8,301 bases of DNA from an uncultured Candidatus Nemicrothrix sp. (GTDB taxonomy: Bacteria > Actinomycetota > Acidimicrobiia > Acidimicrobiales > Acidimicrobilacustridaceae), in the NCBI GenBank assembly GCA_903827085.1, contig CAIKHC010000248.1:1-8301 (forward strand), in the 5' to 3' direction. How positions within the stretch are numbered: position 1 is the first letter of the stretch; the number at the start of each line of letters is the position of its first letter. The translations under genes and the position numbers were made by a program. This document shows positions 1 through 6,124 of this stretch, piece after piece. The notes below the pieces were generated by a model. The model worked only from the letters and a program-made list of their open reading frames with translations, did not search any database and was not told the origin of the DNA.

Positions 1-230
1 ACATCGTCGAGGCCCACCTTCGAGAGGATTGCCACACCGTTCCATTGGCCTTGGCCATGGTGAGCGCTCTCGTAGCCCATTGCGGTGAAGACCTCGGCGG
101 GAAATGCCGAGTCCTTCATCTTGGTCTCTTGGAGGCAGATGACCTCGGGGCCATTCTCGGAGAGCCATTGCTCGACTCGTGGGAGCCGGGCCTTGAGCGA
201 GTTCACATTCCACGTCACGATTCGGAGCAC
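1..230 (-). CDS. xthA: Exodeoxyribonuclease III, N-terminal part (runs off left edge)
   Basis: Seen: 76 complete codons read on the minus strand from a GTG at 230. The product opens with LRIVTWNVNSLKARLPRVE and continues with VICLQETKMKD and WNGVAILSK. These are the opening blocks of the exonuclease III branch of the endonuclease/exonuclease/phosphatase fold. Asn8 (in TWNVNS) and Glu35 (in LQETK) match the conserved Asn and the Mg2+-binding Glu of the family. Known: ExoIII-type enzymes cleave DNA at abasic sites and degrade 3' ends of duplex DNA during base-excision repair in the cytoplasm. The GTG start is chosen because the homology begins right there and an in-frame TGA lies eight codons upstream. 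No Shine-Dalgarno sequence precedes it, but a TAGATT element sits 8 nt upstream, so the mRNA may be leaderless. The gene is divergent from kgd. The C-terminal catalytic Asp/His residues lie outside the window, so intactness cannot be judged. Confidence 0.93.
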   Translation of the reverse strand, partial: MLRIVTWNVNSLKARLPRVEQWLSENGPEVICLQETKMKDSAFPAEVFTAMGYESAHHGQGQWNGVAILSKVGLDD

Positions 231-238
231 GGTGAATG

Positions 239-244
239 AATCTA
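239..244 (-). promoter_or_regulatory. Probable -10 element of xthA (leaderless type)
   Basis: On the minus strand TAGATT matches the actinobacterial TANNNT -10 pattern. Exactly 8 nt (CATTCACC) separate it from the GTG start of xthA, so transcription would begin at or next to the start codon. No convincing -35 hexamer is visible. The hexamer overlaps the left arm of the inverted repeat at 241-298. The promoter call is inference from position and pattern. Confidence 0.5.
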
Positions 245-298
245 TCGGTCACGGGGTCTCAGGGCCGACTGCCACCGGGCTCCGGCGTCGCCGATAGA
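241..298. repeat. Inverted repeat spanning the divergent xthA/kgd promoters
   Basis: TCTATCGG at 241-248 is the exact reverse complement of CCGATAGA at 291-298, with 42 bp between them. Each arm overlaps one -10 element, so each strand reads CCGATAGA(T/G)TC into its gene. From CCGATAGA through the GTG codon the two strands agree at 17 of 21 positions. This could be two copies of one promoter type or a pair of operator half-sites for a shared regulator. The sequence does not decide between them. Confidence 0.6.
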
Positions 299-300
299 GT
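295..300 (+). promoter_or_regulatory. Probable -10 element of kgd (leaderless type)
   Basis: TAGAGT fits TANNNT and is followed by 8 nt (CGATCAAC) and then the GTG start of kgd, the same spacing as on the xthA side. No Shine-Dalgarno sequence lies in the gap, which fits a leaderless message. No clear -35 box is seen about 17 bp upstream. The assignment is positional inference. Confidence 0.5.
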
Positions 301-308
301 CGATCAAC

Positions 309-3300
309 GTGGCTGATGACTCTGCTTCCCCCATCGCAGGACCCAACGCGTGGCTCGTCGACGAGATGTTCGAACAGTTCCGCACCGACCCCTCGTCTGT
401 GAGCGAAAGCTGGCGCGAATTCTTTGCCGGGTATTCCCCCGGCGTGGGAACCGTGGCGGCAGCACCTGCTCCCATGGCGCCCGTTGCATCTGCACCAACT
501 GCGGTTGCACCCGCGGCGACTGCTGCTGCACCTGCGGCGCCACCAACGACACCTGCAGACGCGCCGCAAGGTACGCCGTTGCGTGGCGCAGCGGCCCGCA
601 TCGTTTCAAACATGGAAGCAAGCCTCGAAGTTCCGACGGCAACCTCATTCCGCGAGATCCCCACAAAACTTCTCGAGGTCAATCGCAAGTCGATCAACGG
701 CTTCCTGTCGCGCAGCCGAAGCGGCAAAGTCTCGTTCACCCACATCATCGGTTACGCAATCGTTCGTGCAATCGTCGACGCCGCACCAGTGATGAACTCA
801 TCGTTCACGACCGACGCTGAAGGTAAGCCCTATGTCGTTCGGAACGAAACCGTCGGGCTTGGTCTCGCCGTCGACGTGGAGAAGAACGATGGAAGCCGTT
901 CGCTCCTTGTTCCCTGCATCAAGAACGCTGATTCACTCGGCTTTGCCGAGTTCCTTGATTCCTACGAAGAACTCGTTCGCAAGGTTCGTTCAAACAAGCT
1001 GAGCCCCGACGACTTCGCCGGCGTATCGGTCACCCTCACCAACCCGGGCACCATCGGAACCCTTCAGTCGGTTCCGCGACTCATGCCCGGACAGGGCGTC
1101 ATCGTCGGTGTCGGCTCACTCGACTACCCAGTCGCATTCCGTGGCGCCGATCCGGCCACAATCGCTTCACTCGGAATGTCCAAGGTCATGACCATGACCT
1201 CGACCTATGACCACCGCATCATTCAAGGTGCCGAGTCGGGTCTATTCCTGAAGCGCATTCAAGAACTGCTCATGGGTGAGCACGAGTTCTACGAAGAAAT
1301 CTTCGATTCACTCGGCCTTCCCTACGAACCAGTCGACTGGGCTCGCGACGTCAACCCCAACGATCACGAACAGTTGATGCTCGAAAAGAACCTCCAGGTT
1401 CGTGCCTTGATCAACATGTACCGCGTTCGAGGCCACCTCGATACCGATCTCGATCCACTCGATCTCACAGAACATCATCTGCATCCCGAACTCGACCCGG
1501 TCGCGTATGGCCTCACTATCTGGGATTTCGATCGCGAATTCCTCACCGGCGGACTTGCCGGGCGCAACAGCATGACCTTGGCGTCAATTCTCGATGTTCT
1601 TCGTTCGGCCTATTGCCGCACGATTGGCATCGAGTACATGCACATTCAAGACCCCGTGCAGAAGGTGTGGATCCAGCAACAGGTCGAAGGCGTGAAATTT
1701 GAGCTTTCCATCGAAGAAAAGCGCCACATTCTTGAACGACTCAATGCCGCTGAAGCGCTCGAGCGTTTCCTCGGCACCAAATACCTCGGCCAGAAACGAT
1801 TCGGCATCGAAGGCGCCGAATCGGCGATTCCGCTTCTTGATTCACTGCTGTCATCGGCAGCCGACACATCGATGCAGTCCGCAGTCATCGGCATGGCTCA
1901 TCGGGGCCGCCTCAATGTTCTCGTAAACATTGTCGGCAAGAAGTACGAACAGCTCTTCACCGAATTCGAAGGCAACATCGATCCTGAATCGATTCAAGGT
2001 TCAGGCGATGTGAAGTACCACCTCGGACAGGACGGCATCTTTACGAGCCCCGCCGGCAACACCATCGAGGTTGAACTCGCGGCCAATCCTTCGCACCTTG
2101 AAGCTGTCGACCCCGTTGTTGTGGGCATGGCCCGCGCCAAGATGGACCGAATCGAACCTCCGGGCGACTACCCGGTGTTGCCGATCCTGGTACACGGCGA
2201 TGCAGCATTCGCCGGACAAGGCATCGTCGCCGAAACACTCAACCTTTCAGAGATCACTGGCTACCGCGTTGGCGGAACCGTCCACGTGATCATCAACAAC
2301 CAGGTTGGTTTCACCACCTCGCCAACTGAAGCACGTTCTTCGGTTTATTCAACCGATGTCGCCAAGATGGTCCAGGCCCCGATCTTCCATGTGAACGGTG
2401 ACGATCCCGAAGCCGTCATCCGCGTCGCTCGGCTTGCGTTCGACTATCGCCGCACGTTCAATCGCGATGTCGTCATCGACATGGTGTGTTACCGCCGCCA
2501 CGGCCATAACGAAGGCGACGATCCGAGCTACACACAACCGCTCATGTACAAGCGCATCGACGAAACCCGTTCGGTACGCAAGCTCTACACCGAAGCACTT
2601 ATGCGTCGCGGCGACATCTCGCTTGAAGAAGCCGAGGCCGCGCTCGACAATTTCCAAGCACAGCTGCAGGTGGCGCTCGACGAGACCCGCTCGCACGACG
2701 CACCTCCTCCCCTCGAGCATGCCCCCGAGCGTGTCTTCAGTGGCGTTCTTCCTCACGTCGATACTGGCGTCTCCAAAGACGAACTCGACGCGGTGTTCGC
2801 TGCGATTGAAAACGTGCCCGAGGGCTTTACGGTTCATCCCAAGCTGGCCAAGCAGTTCGAGGGCCGCCACAAGATGTTCGTTGAGGATGGCGAAGTCGAT
2901 TGGGCTCTCGGTGAAGCGCTCGCCTACGGCACGCTTCTTTACGAAGGAACTTCAGTTCGCGTCTCAGGCGAGGACTCTCGCCGCGGAACCTTCTCGCACC
3001 GACATGCTGCTCTCATCGACTACGACACCGCCGGCGTCTACATCCCACTTGCCGATGCAGCCCGAGACGATGCTCGCTTCTGGATCTACGACTCGCTGCT
3101 TTCCGAGTTCGCAGTTCTCGGCTTTGAATACGGCTACTCCGTCGTCAACAAAGATGCCCTTGTTGTTTGGGAAGCCCAGTTCGGCGATTTCATGAACGGC
3201 GCTCAGGTCATCATCGACAACTTCCTTGTTGCCGCTGAAGACAAGTGGGGCCAAACCTCAGGGCTCGTCATGCTTCTTCCCCATGGCTACGAAGGTCAGG

Positions 3301-3923
3301 GACCAGAACACTCCTCGGCCCGCATCGAGCGATTCCTCACACTTGCAGCAGGCGACAACATTCAGGTCTGCAACGCAACCACCGCAGCCCAGTTCTTCCA
3401 TTTGCTGCGTCGCCAGGTTCGTCGTGATGTGCGAAAGCCGCTTGTTGTGTTCACCCCGAAGTCGCTTCTTCGAGCCAAGACCACTCGTTCACCGGTCAGC
3501 GAGTTCATCCACGGCTCATTCGAAGAGGTCCTCGACGACAAGGGCGTTACCGATCCCGCATCGGTGCGTCGCATCGTGTTCGCCTCCGGCAAGATCGGCG
3601 TCGAAGCACAAGCCGCCCGCGACGAAATGGGCACCCCCGTTGCCATCGCTCGCGTCGAGCAGCTCTACCCCTGGCCCTACGCCGATGTCGCTCGCATCGT
3701 CGAGAAGTACGCAAACGCCGACGAAATCGTTTGGCTTCAGGAAGAACCCGAGAACATGGGCGCGTGGAACCACATCAAGGGCCGCTTGTACGAAGCCCAT
3801 GACGACACGCATGAGATCCGACGCGTCAGCCGCCAGGAATCTGCGAGCCCGGCGACCGGTTCTCACGCCATCCATCAGGCAGAGGTCCACGACCTCATGG
3901 AATCAGCGCTCGGCGGAATCTGA
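309..3923 (+). CDS. kgd: Multifunctional 2-oxoglutarate decarboxylase / dehydrogenase E1 fused to E2-type domain
   Basis: Known role: thiamine-diphosphate enzyme of the TCA cycle acting on 2-oxoglutarate, cytoplasmic, part of a hybrid complex with the pyruvate dehydrogenase E2 and E3 in actinobacteria (Kgd/OdhA). Seen: 1204 residues, close to the roughly 1230 of mycobacterial Kgd. Residues 12-41 (PNAWLVDEMFEQF...) are the conserved N-terminal segment. Residues 43-91 are an Ala/Pro-rich linker. Residues about 92-330 are an acyltransferase catalytic domain with STYDHRIIQG and active-site His302. The E1 follows from about 345: GMAHRGRLNV (528), cofactor motif GDAAF (630) paired with INNQVGF (Asn663/664), YRRHGHNEGDD (728), FSHRHA (895), EAQFGDF (955) and HGYEGQGPEHSS (992). 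No lipoyl domain is present, as expected for this family. The GTG start is fixed by the N-terminal homology and the -10 element 8 nt upstream. It is transcribed divergently from xthA and converges on the M20 gene. No frameshift or missing catalytic motif is seen. Confidence 0.97.
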   Translation: MADDSASPIAGPNAWLVDEMFEQFRTDPSSVSESWREFFAGYSPGVGTVAAAPAPMAPVASAPTAVAPAATAAAPAAPPTTPADAPQGTPLRGAAARIVSNMEASLEVPTATSFREIPTKLLEVNRKSINGFLSRSRSGKVSFTHIIGYAIVRAIVDAAPVMNSSFTTDAEGKPYVVRNETVGLGLAVDVEKNDGSRSLLVPCIKNADSLGFAEFLDSYEELVRKVRSNKLSPDDFAGVSVTLTNPGTIGTLQSVPRLMPGQGVIVGVGSLDYPVAFRGADPATIASLGMSKVMTMTSTYDHRIIQGAESGLFLKRIQELLMGEHEFYEEIFDSLGLPYEPVDWARDVNPNDHEQLMLEKNLQVRALINMYRVRGHLDTDLDPLDLTEHHLHPELDPVAYGLTIWDFDREFLTGGLAGRNSMTLASILDVLRSAYCRTIGIEYMHIQDPVQKVWIQQQVEGVKFELSIEEKRHILERLNAAEALERFLGTKYLGQKRFGIEGAESAIPLLDSLLSSAADTSMQSAVIGMAHRGRLNVLVNIVGKKYEQLFTEFEGNIDPESIQGSGDVKYHLGQDGIFTSPAGNTIEVELAANPSHLEAVDPVVVGMARAKMDRIEPPGDYPVLPILVHGDAAFAGQGIVAETLNLSEITGYRVGGTVHVIINNQVGFTTSPTEARSSVYSTDVAKMVQAPIFHVNGDDPEAVIRVARLAFDYRRTFNRDVVIDMVCYRRHGHNEGDDPSYTQPLMYKRIDETRSVRKLYTEALMRRGDISLEEAEAALDNFQAQLQVALDETRSHDAPPPLEHAPERVFSGVLPHVDTGVSKDELDAVFAAIENVPEGFTVHPKLAKQFEGRHKMFVEDGEVDWALGEALAYGTLLYEGTSVRVSGEDSRRGTFSHRHAALIDYDTAGVYIPLADAARDDARFWIYDSLLSEFAVLGFEYGYSVVNKDALVVWEAQFGDFMNGAQVIIDNFLVAAEDKWGQTSGLVMLLPHGYEGQGPEHSSARIERFLTLAAGDNIQVCNATTAAQFFHLLRRQVRRDVRKPLVVFTPKSLLRAKTTRSPVSEFIHGSFEEVLDDKGVTDPASVRRIVFASGKIGVEAQAARDEMGTPVAIARVEQLYPWPYADVARIVEKYANADEIVWLQEEPENMGAWNHIKGRLYEAHDDTHEIRRVSRQESASPATGSHAIHQAEVHDLMESALGGI

Positions 3924-3928
3924 TCGAT

Positions 3929-3945
3929 CGGGGCATTTCGCCCCG
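3929..3945. terminator. Short hairpin between convergent genes, possible bidirectional terminator
   Basis: CGGGGC at 3929-3934 pairs with GCCCCG at 3940-3945 around a 5-nt loop (ATTTC). On the plus strand it begins 5 nt after the kgd stop and is followed by CCTTT, only a weak T tract. On the minus strand it lies just past the M20 gene stop. The 26-bp gap between converging stops leaves little room for anything else. The stem is short, so termination is plausible but not certain. Confidence 0.5.
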
Positions 3946-3949
3946 CCTT

Positions 3950-5305
3950 TCAGCCTTCTCGGCTCATCAACAGATCGTTCGCGACCGCTTCCCACATCTC
4001 CGTGGAAAGTCCAAGAGACCGGGTGTCGATGCGCTCGTCGTCGCCATGGAACATGCGACCGAAGTCTTCGAACGACAGGTTCTCGCTGAACAAACCAAAC
4101 CCGTAGGCCACCTTGTCGGCACGACGAAAGAACCGTGCATCAGTTGCGCCAACGGTGAGGAACGGAACGGTCTCTGACCCCGGATACCACTGCTGCGTGA
4201 CACGCGACAGCGAATCCCAAAGGGGCGTCTCGGTTGGCGACGCGCTCGAAGGGTCGTAGTTGAGTTGCTCGAAGGTGACCACATCAGCCAAGTCGCCGAG
4301 GGCTAGCCGTAGTTCGGCCATCACCATTTCGGCGTCATGCCCAGGCAACGTGCGAATGTCGACATCGAGTTCAACCGAGTCAGGGATGATGTTGAGCTTG
4401 GAACCGCCGTGAATCACCGTGGGCGCAAAGGTCGTATGCGTACATGCGTGGAACTGCCGGGCCATGCCCAGCGGGAGAAATTCGAGGACATCGTCGAGTC
4501 CATCTTTTGCCAGTAGAGGTCCGGAAATTTCTTCTGGATAGCCCATCGACTCGATGAAGCGCCGCCAGATCTCATGAATGTGCGTTTCCGGCTGAAACTC
4601 GCCGATACGCCGAACGACCTCCGCAGCGGTGAGCAATGCGTTGTCGGTCTTATAGGGCTGAGAGCCATGGCCAGCGGTTCCCCCCACTCTGATTCGGATC
4701 CCGAAGAGGCCCTTTTCACCCACGATGACCGGCAGTTTCAGCCCGTTGGGGCTGGGGAGTGGGATACCACCAGATTCAGTGATGACGTAGTCGGCCATGA
4801 CTGCATCACGCTCGTGATTGATGAGGTGCTCGGCGCCGTACACCCCATTTGATTCCTCGTCGGCCACGGCGAGGTACACAAGCGTTCCGCGCGGTGTGAA
4901 CCCAGAACGTGCGAGTCGTTTGAATGCGACTGCCATCGATGAGGTGATGTTGAGCATGTCGATAGCGCCGCGTCCCCACACTTCGCCGTCGACGAGGTCG
5001 CCACCAAATGGATCTCGTGACCAGTGATCAGGGTTCGCGGGAACAACGTCGGTGTGACCCATAAGTAACAGCGTCGGTGCAGTCGGATCAGAGCCCTCAA
5101 TGCGAGCGACAAGGCTTCGTCGGCCAGGCGCCGCGTCGTAACTTTCGAGCTCGAGTCCGGGGCCCTCCAGAAAGTTCTCGAGCACCGATGCACTTCGAAT
5201 TTCACCGCCTGACTCAACCGTCCCGTCGTTGACGCAAGCGTTGCGAATCAGCGTCTGCAGAAGTTCTGTGCACTCTTCTTCACCATTTTGCGTTTTTCTG
5301 CTCAT
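3950..5305 (-). CDS. M20-family metallopeptidase / amidohydrolase
   Basis: Known role: zinc hydrolases of the M20/M25/M40 group cleave peptides or N-acyl amino acids (carboxypeptidases, succinyl-diaminopimelate desuccinylase, acetylornithine deacetylase, aminoacylases). Seen: 451 residues. Metal-site motifs are in order: MGHTDVVP (His84, Asp86), GAIDM (Asp116, bridging), ADEESNG (Glu150 general base, Glu151 ligand), TESGG (Glu177) and YGFG...FHGDDERI near the C-terminus (His420). TAGHGSQPY (His213) marks the inserted dimerisation/lid domain, about residues 200-335. No signal peptide, so probably cytoplasmic. The ATG at 5305 is chosen because homology-like sequence starts soon after it and a TACTCT element sits 7 nt upstream. 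The frame stays open to 5443, but that extension is AT-rich and unlike the family. It does not look like canonical DapE or ArgE, it stands alone, and its substrate cannot be assigned. Confidence 0.92.
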   Translation of the reverse strand: MSRKTQNGEEECTELLQTLIRNACVNDGTVESGGEIRSASVLENFLEGPGLELESYDAAPGRRSLVARIEGSDPTAPTLLLMGHTDVVPANPDHWSRDPFGGDLVDGEVWGRGAIDMLNITSSMAVAFKRLARSGFTPRGTLVYLAVADEESNGVYGAEHLINHERDAVMADYVITESGGIPLPSPNGLKLPVIVGEKGLFGIRIRVGGTAGHGSQPYKTDNALLTAAEVVRRIGEFQPETHIHEIWRRFIESMGYPEEISGPLLAKDGLDDVLEFLPLGMARQFHACTHTTFAPTVIHGGSKLNIIPDSVELDVDIRTLPGHDAEMVMAELRLALGDLADVVTFEQLNYDPSSASPTETPLWDSLSRVTQQWYPGSETVPFLTVGATDARFFRRADKVAYGFGLFSENLSFEDFGRMFHGDDERIDTRSLGLSTEMWEAVANDLLMSREG

Positions 5306-5312
5306 AACGCGA

Positions 5313-5318
5313 AGAGTA
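5313..5318 (-). promoter_or_regulatory. Probable -10 element of the M20 gene (leaderless type)
   Basis: Read on the minus strand, TACTCT fits TANNNT and lies 7 nt (TCGCGTT) before the ATG at 5305. That gap has no Shine-Dalgarno sequence. A purine-rich AAGAGG lies further upstream, just before an in-frame GTG at 5326, but it abuts that codon too closely to serve it well. The -10 assignment therefore supports the ATG at 5305. This is inference from pattern and spacing. Confidence 0.4.
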
Positions 5319-5542
5319 CGTCGCACACCTCTTTCAAGCGTTGAATCATCCGAAAAACGAGTGTGTATTGCGCAAAATCTGCGACAAACAACGGTGTCGC
5401 GGACAAGAAGTTGACCGAGACACAAAAAGGGCCTGGTTTTCAAAAAAACCTTGTGGCACTTGAGGAAATAGCCTGTGGAAAACTATTTCAAGCGTCGTAG
5501 ATGCACTCGATTACAAAGATCAAACGTGTAAATCGCATTCAA

Positions 5543-5554
5543 CGAACGCGTTCG
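5543..5554. repeat. Perfect 12-bp palindrome, possible operator
   Basis: CGAACGCGTTCG equals its own reverse complement. It lies in the non-coding spacer and is loosely flanked by an ACGTGT (5524-5529) and its inverse ACACGT (5560-5565), whose centre is offset by 4 bp from that of the palindrome. A protein-binding site is plausible. The regulator is unknown. Confidence 0.35.
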
Positions 5555-5752
5555 CGCTCACACGTAACCGAGTCAACGTTCTCGACAGAAAAAACGCGCA
5601 AAACAACGCGTGCATCCACGGATTCACCATTTACGTGCGCGATGTGAGTACCGTTTTTTGTGCAACGTCGTCACGAACCACGTGCGGCTTGCACTTCAGT
5701 AGCGATTCATGCAGCTGTTGTTGGTACCACTACACAAAATCATGAAGACGCC

Positions 5753-5759
5753 GAGGAGG
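5753..5759 (+). promoter_or_regulatory. Strong ribosome binding site of the H1-like gene
   Basis: GAGGAGG ends 5 nt before the ATG at 5765. It fixes this start over the upstream in-frame codon at 5660, and contrasts with the four genes here that show no Shine-Dalgarno sequence. Confidence 0.85.
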
Positions 5760-5764
5760 CGAAG

Positions 5765-6025
5765 ATGGCAGCAGTGAAGAAGCGGGCGGCCAAGAAGGCA
5801 CCCGCAAAGAAGCGCACAGCGAAGAAGGCGGCTCCGGCCAAGAAGCGTGCGACCAAGAAGCGTGCAACTAAGCGCGTTGCCAAAAAGGCACCAGCTAAGA
5901 AGCGTGCAACCAAGAAGCGCGTAGCGAAGAAGGCTCCGGCCAAGAAGCGCGCAACCAAGAAGCGCGTAGCGAAGAAGGCTCCGGCCAAGCGTCGTGCGAC
6001 CAAGCGTCGCGCAACCCGCCGCTGA
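5765..6025 (+). CDS. Histone H1-like, Lys/Arg/Ala-rich DNA-binding protein
   Basis: Seen: 86 residues built from seven amino acids only: 29 Lys, 15 Arg, 25 Ala, 7 Thr, 5 Pro, 4 Val and the initiator Met. There is no acidic, aromatic or other hydrophobic residue, so the charge is about +44. KKAPAKKRATKKRVA repeats from residue 40 with a period of 15, in three copies, the last drifting to Arg. The C-terminus ends RRATRR. Known: such tails resemble eukaryotic H1, chlamydial Hc2 and the C-terminal extensions of actinobacterial HupB, which bind DNA without sequence specificity and help compact the nucleoid. Inference: a small abundant nucleoid protein, probably intrinsically disordered. It has a strong ribosome binding site and a strong hairpin after the stop, and lies alone between a divergent M20 gene and the ettA group. 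The globular HU or winged-helix part is absent. Low complexity makes orthology hard to prove. Confidence 0.88.
   Translation: MAAVKKRAAKKAPAKKRTAKKAAPAKKRATKKRATKRVAKKAPAKKRATKKRVAKKAPAKKRATKKRVAKKAPAKRRATKRRATRR
5882..6016 (+). repeat. 45-bp in-frame tandem repeat, three copies
   Basis: Three units run 5882-5926, 5927-5971 and 5972-6016. The stretch 5911-5944 is identical to 5956-5989 over 34 bp, and the preceding 10 bp differ at one base. The first and third units are more diverged. Because the period is a multiple of three, gain or loss of a unit would keep the H1-like frame. Near-identity at the DNA level suggests recent duplication or slippage. Confidence 0.85.
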
Positions 6026-6049
6026 GTTTCAGCCGCATACGTAGTGCCC

Positions 6050-6075
6050 CAGTGCCCCGCTTCGGCGGGGCACTG
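6050..6075 (+). terminator. Strong GC hairpin after the H1-like gene
   Basis: The arms 6050-6060 and 6065-6075 pair perfectly over 11 bp around a TTCG tetraloop. It begins 25 nt after the H1-like stop. No T run follows, as is common for actinobacterial terminators. The left arm contains the second of two adjacent AGTGCCCC copies (6043-6050 and 6051-6058), so a shifted pairing is also possible. Confidence 0.75.
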
Positions 6076-6110
6076 TCGCGTCCAGTTCACACTTGAGGCG
6101 GCCTGATCGC

Positions 6111-6116
6111 TACCCT
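6111..6116 (+). promoter_or_regulatory. Probable -10 element of ettA (leaderless type)
   Basis: TACCCT fits TANNNT and is separated by 8 nt (TGCCCGCC) from the ATG at 6125. The nearest purine-rich run (GAGGCGG, around 6095-6101) is too far upstream to act as a ribosome binding site. TTCACA at 6086-6091 could be a weak -35 with a 19-bp spacer. Inference from spacing. Confidence 0.45.
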
Positions 6117-6124
6117 TGCCCGCC

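Larger units (their letters stand above)
5319..5764. other. AT-richer intergenic spacer between divergent genes, no convincing gene
   Basis: With the M20 promoter, the gap between the M20 start and the H1-like start is 459 bp. G+C over 5341-5700 is about 47% by hand count, against about 60% in a sampled line of coding sequence. I find no tRNA and no open frame with protein-like content. It holds the 12-bp palindrome at 5543-5554, a CACGTG at 5679-5684, several other ACGT tetramers, one DnaA-box-like TGTGGAAAA (5474-5482), and a possible nested stem-loop at 5660-5694. TACCGT at 5649-5654 is a candidate -10 for the H1-like gene, giving a leader of roughly 100 nt, but it lacks a good -35. The region most likely carries the promoter and leader of the H1-like gene. 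Confidence 0.6.

Noticed and set aside
242..748. Long minus-strand open frames opposite the start of kgd
   Set aside because: They mirror the GC-rich Ala/Pro linker codons of kgd and read as low-complexity Ala/Gly/Val or Arg-rich sequence without family motifs.
5306..5443. N-terminal extension of the M20 gene by 46 codons to an ATG at 5443
   Set aside because: The added sequence is AT-rich, unlike M20 N-termini, and would cover the TACTCT element. The ATG at 5305 fits better.
5435..5450. GGTTTT...AAAACC hairpin as a terminator
   Set aside because: The stem is only six weak base pairs and no gene ends nearby on either strand.
5474..5482. DnaA box (TGTGGAAAA) and hence a replication origin in the AT-richer spacer
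   Set aside because: Only one match to the box is visible, with no cluster and no dnaA, dnaN or parAB nearby. One match by chance is unremarkable.
5660..5764. Upstream start for the H1-like gene that would add 35 residues
   Set aside because: The added residues have ordinary mixed composition unlike the basic repeat protein, and the strong GAGGAGG points to the ATG at 5765.
5882..6016. CRISPR-like array suggested by regular repeats
   Set aside because: Units are contiguous 45-bp in-frame coding repeats without unique spacers.
6116..6124. In-frame TTG start for ettA three codons upstream
   Set aside because: The family begins at the ATG, the TTG overlaps the presumed -10 element, and it has no ribosome binding site.
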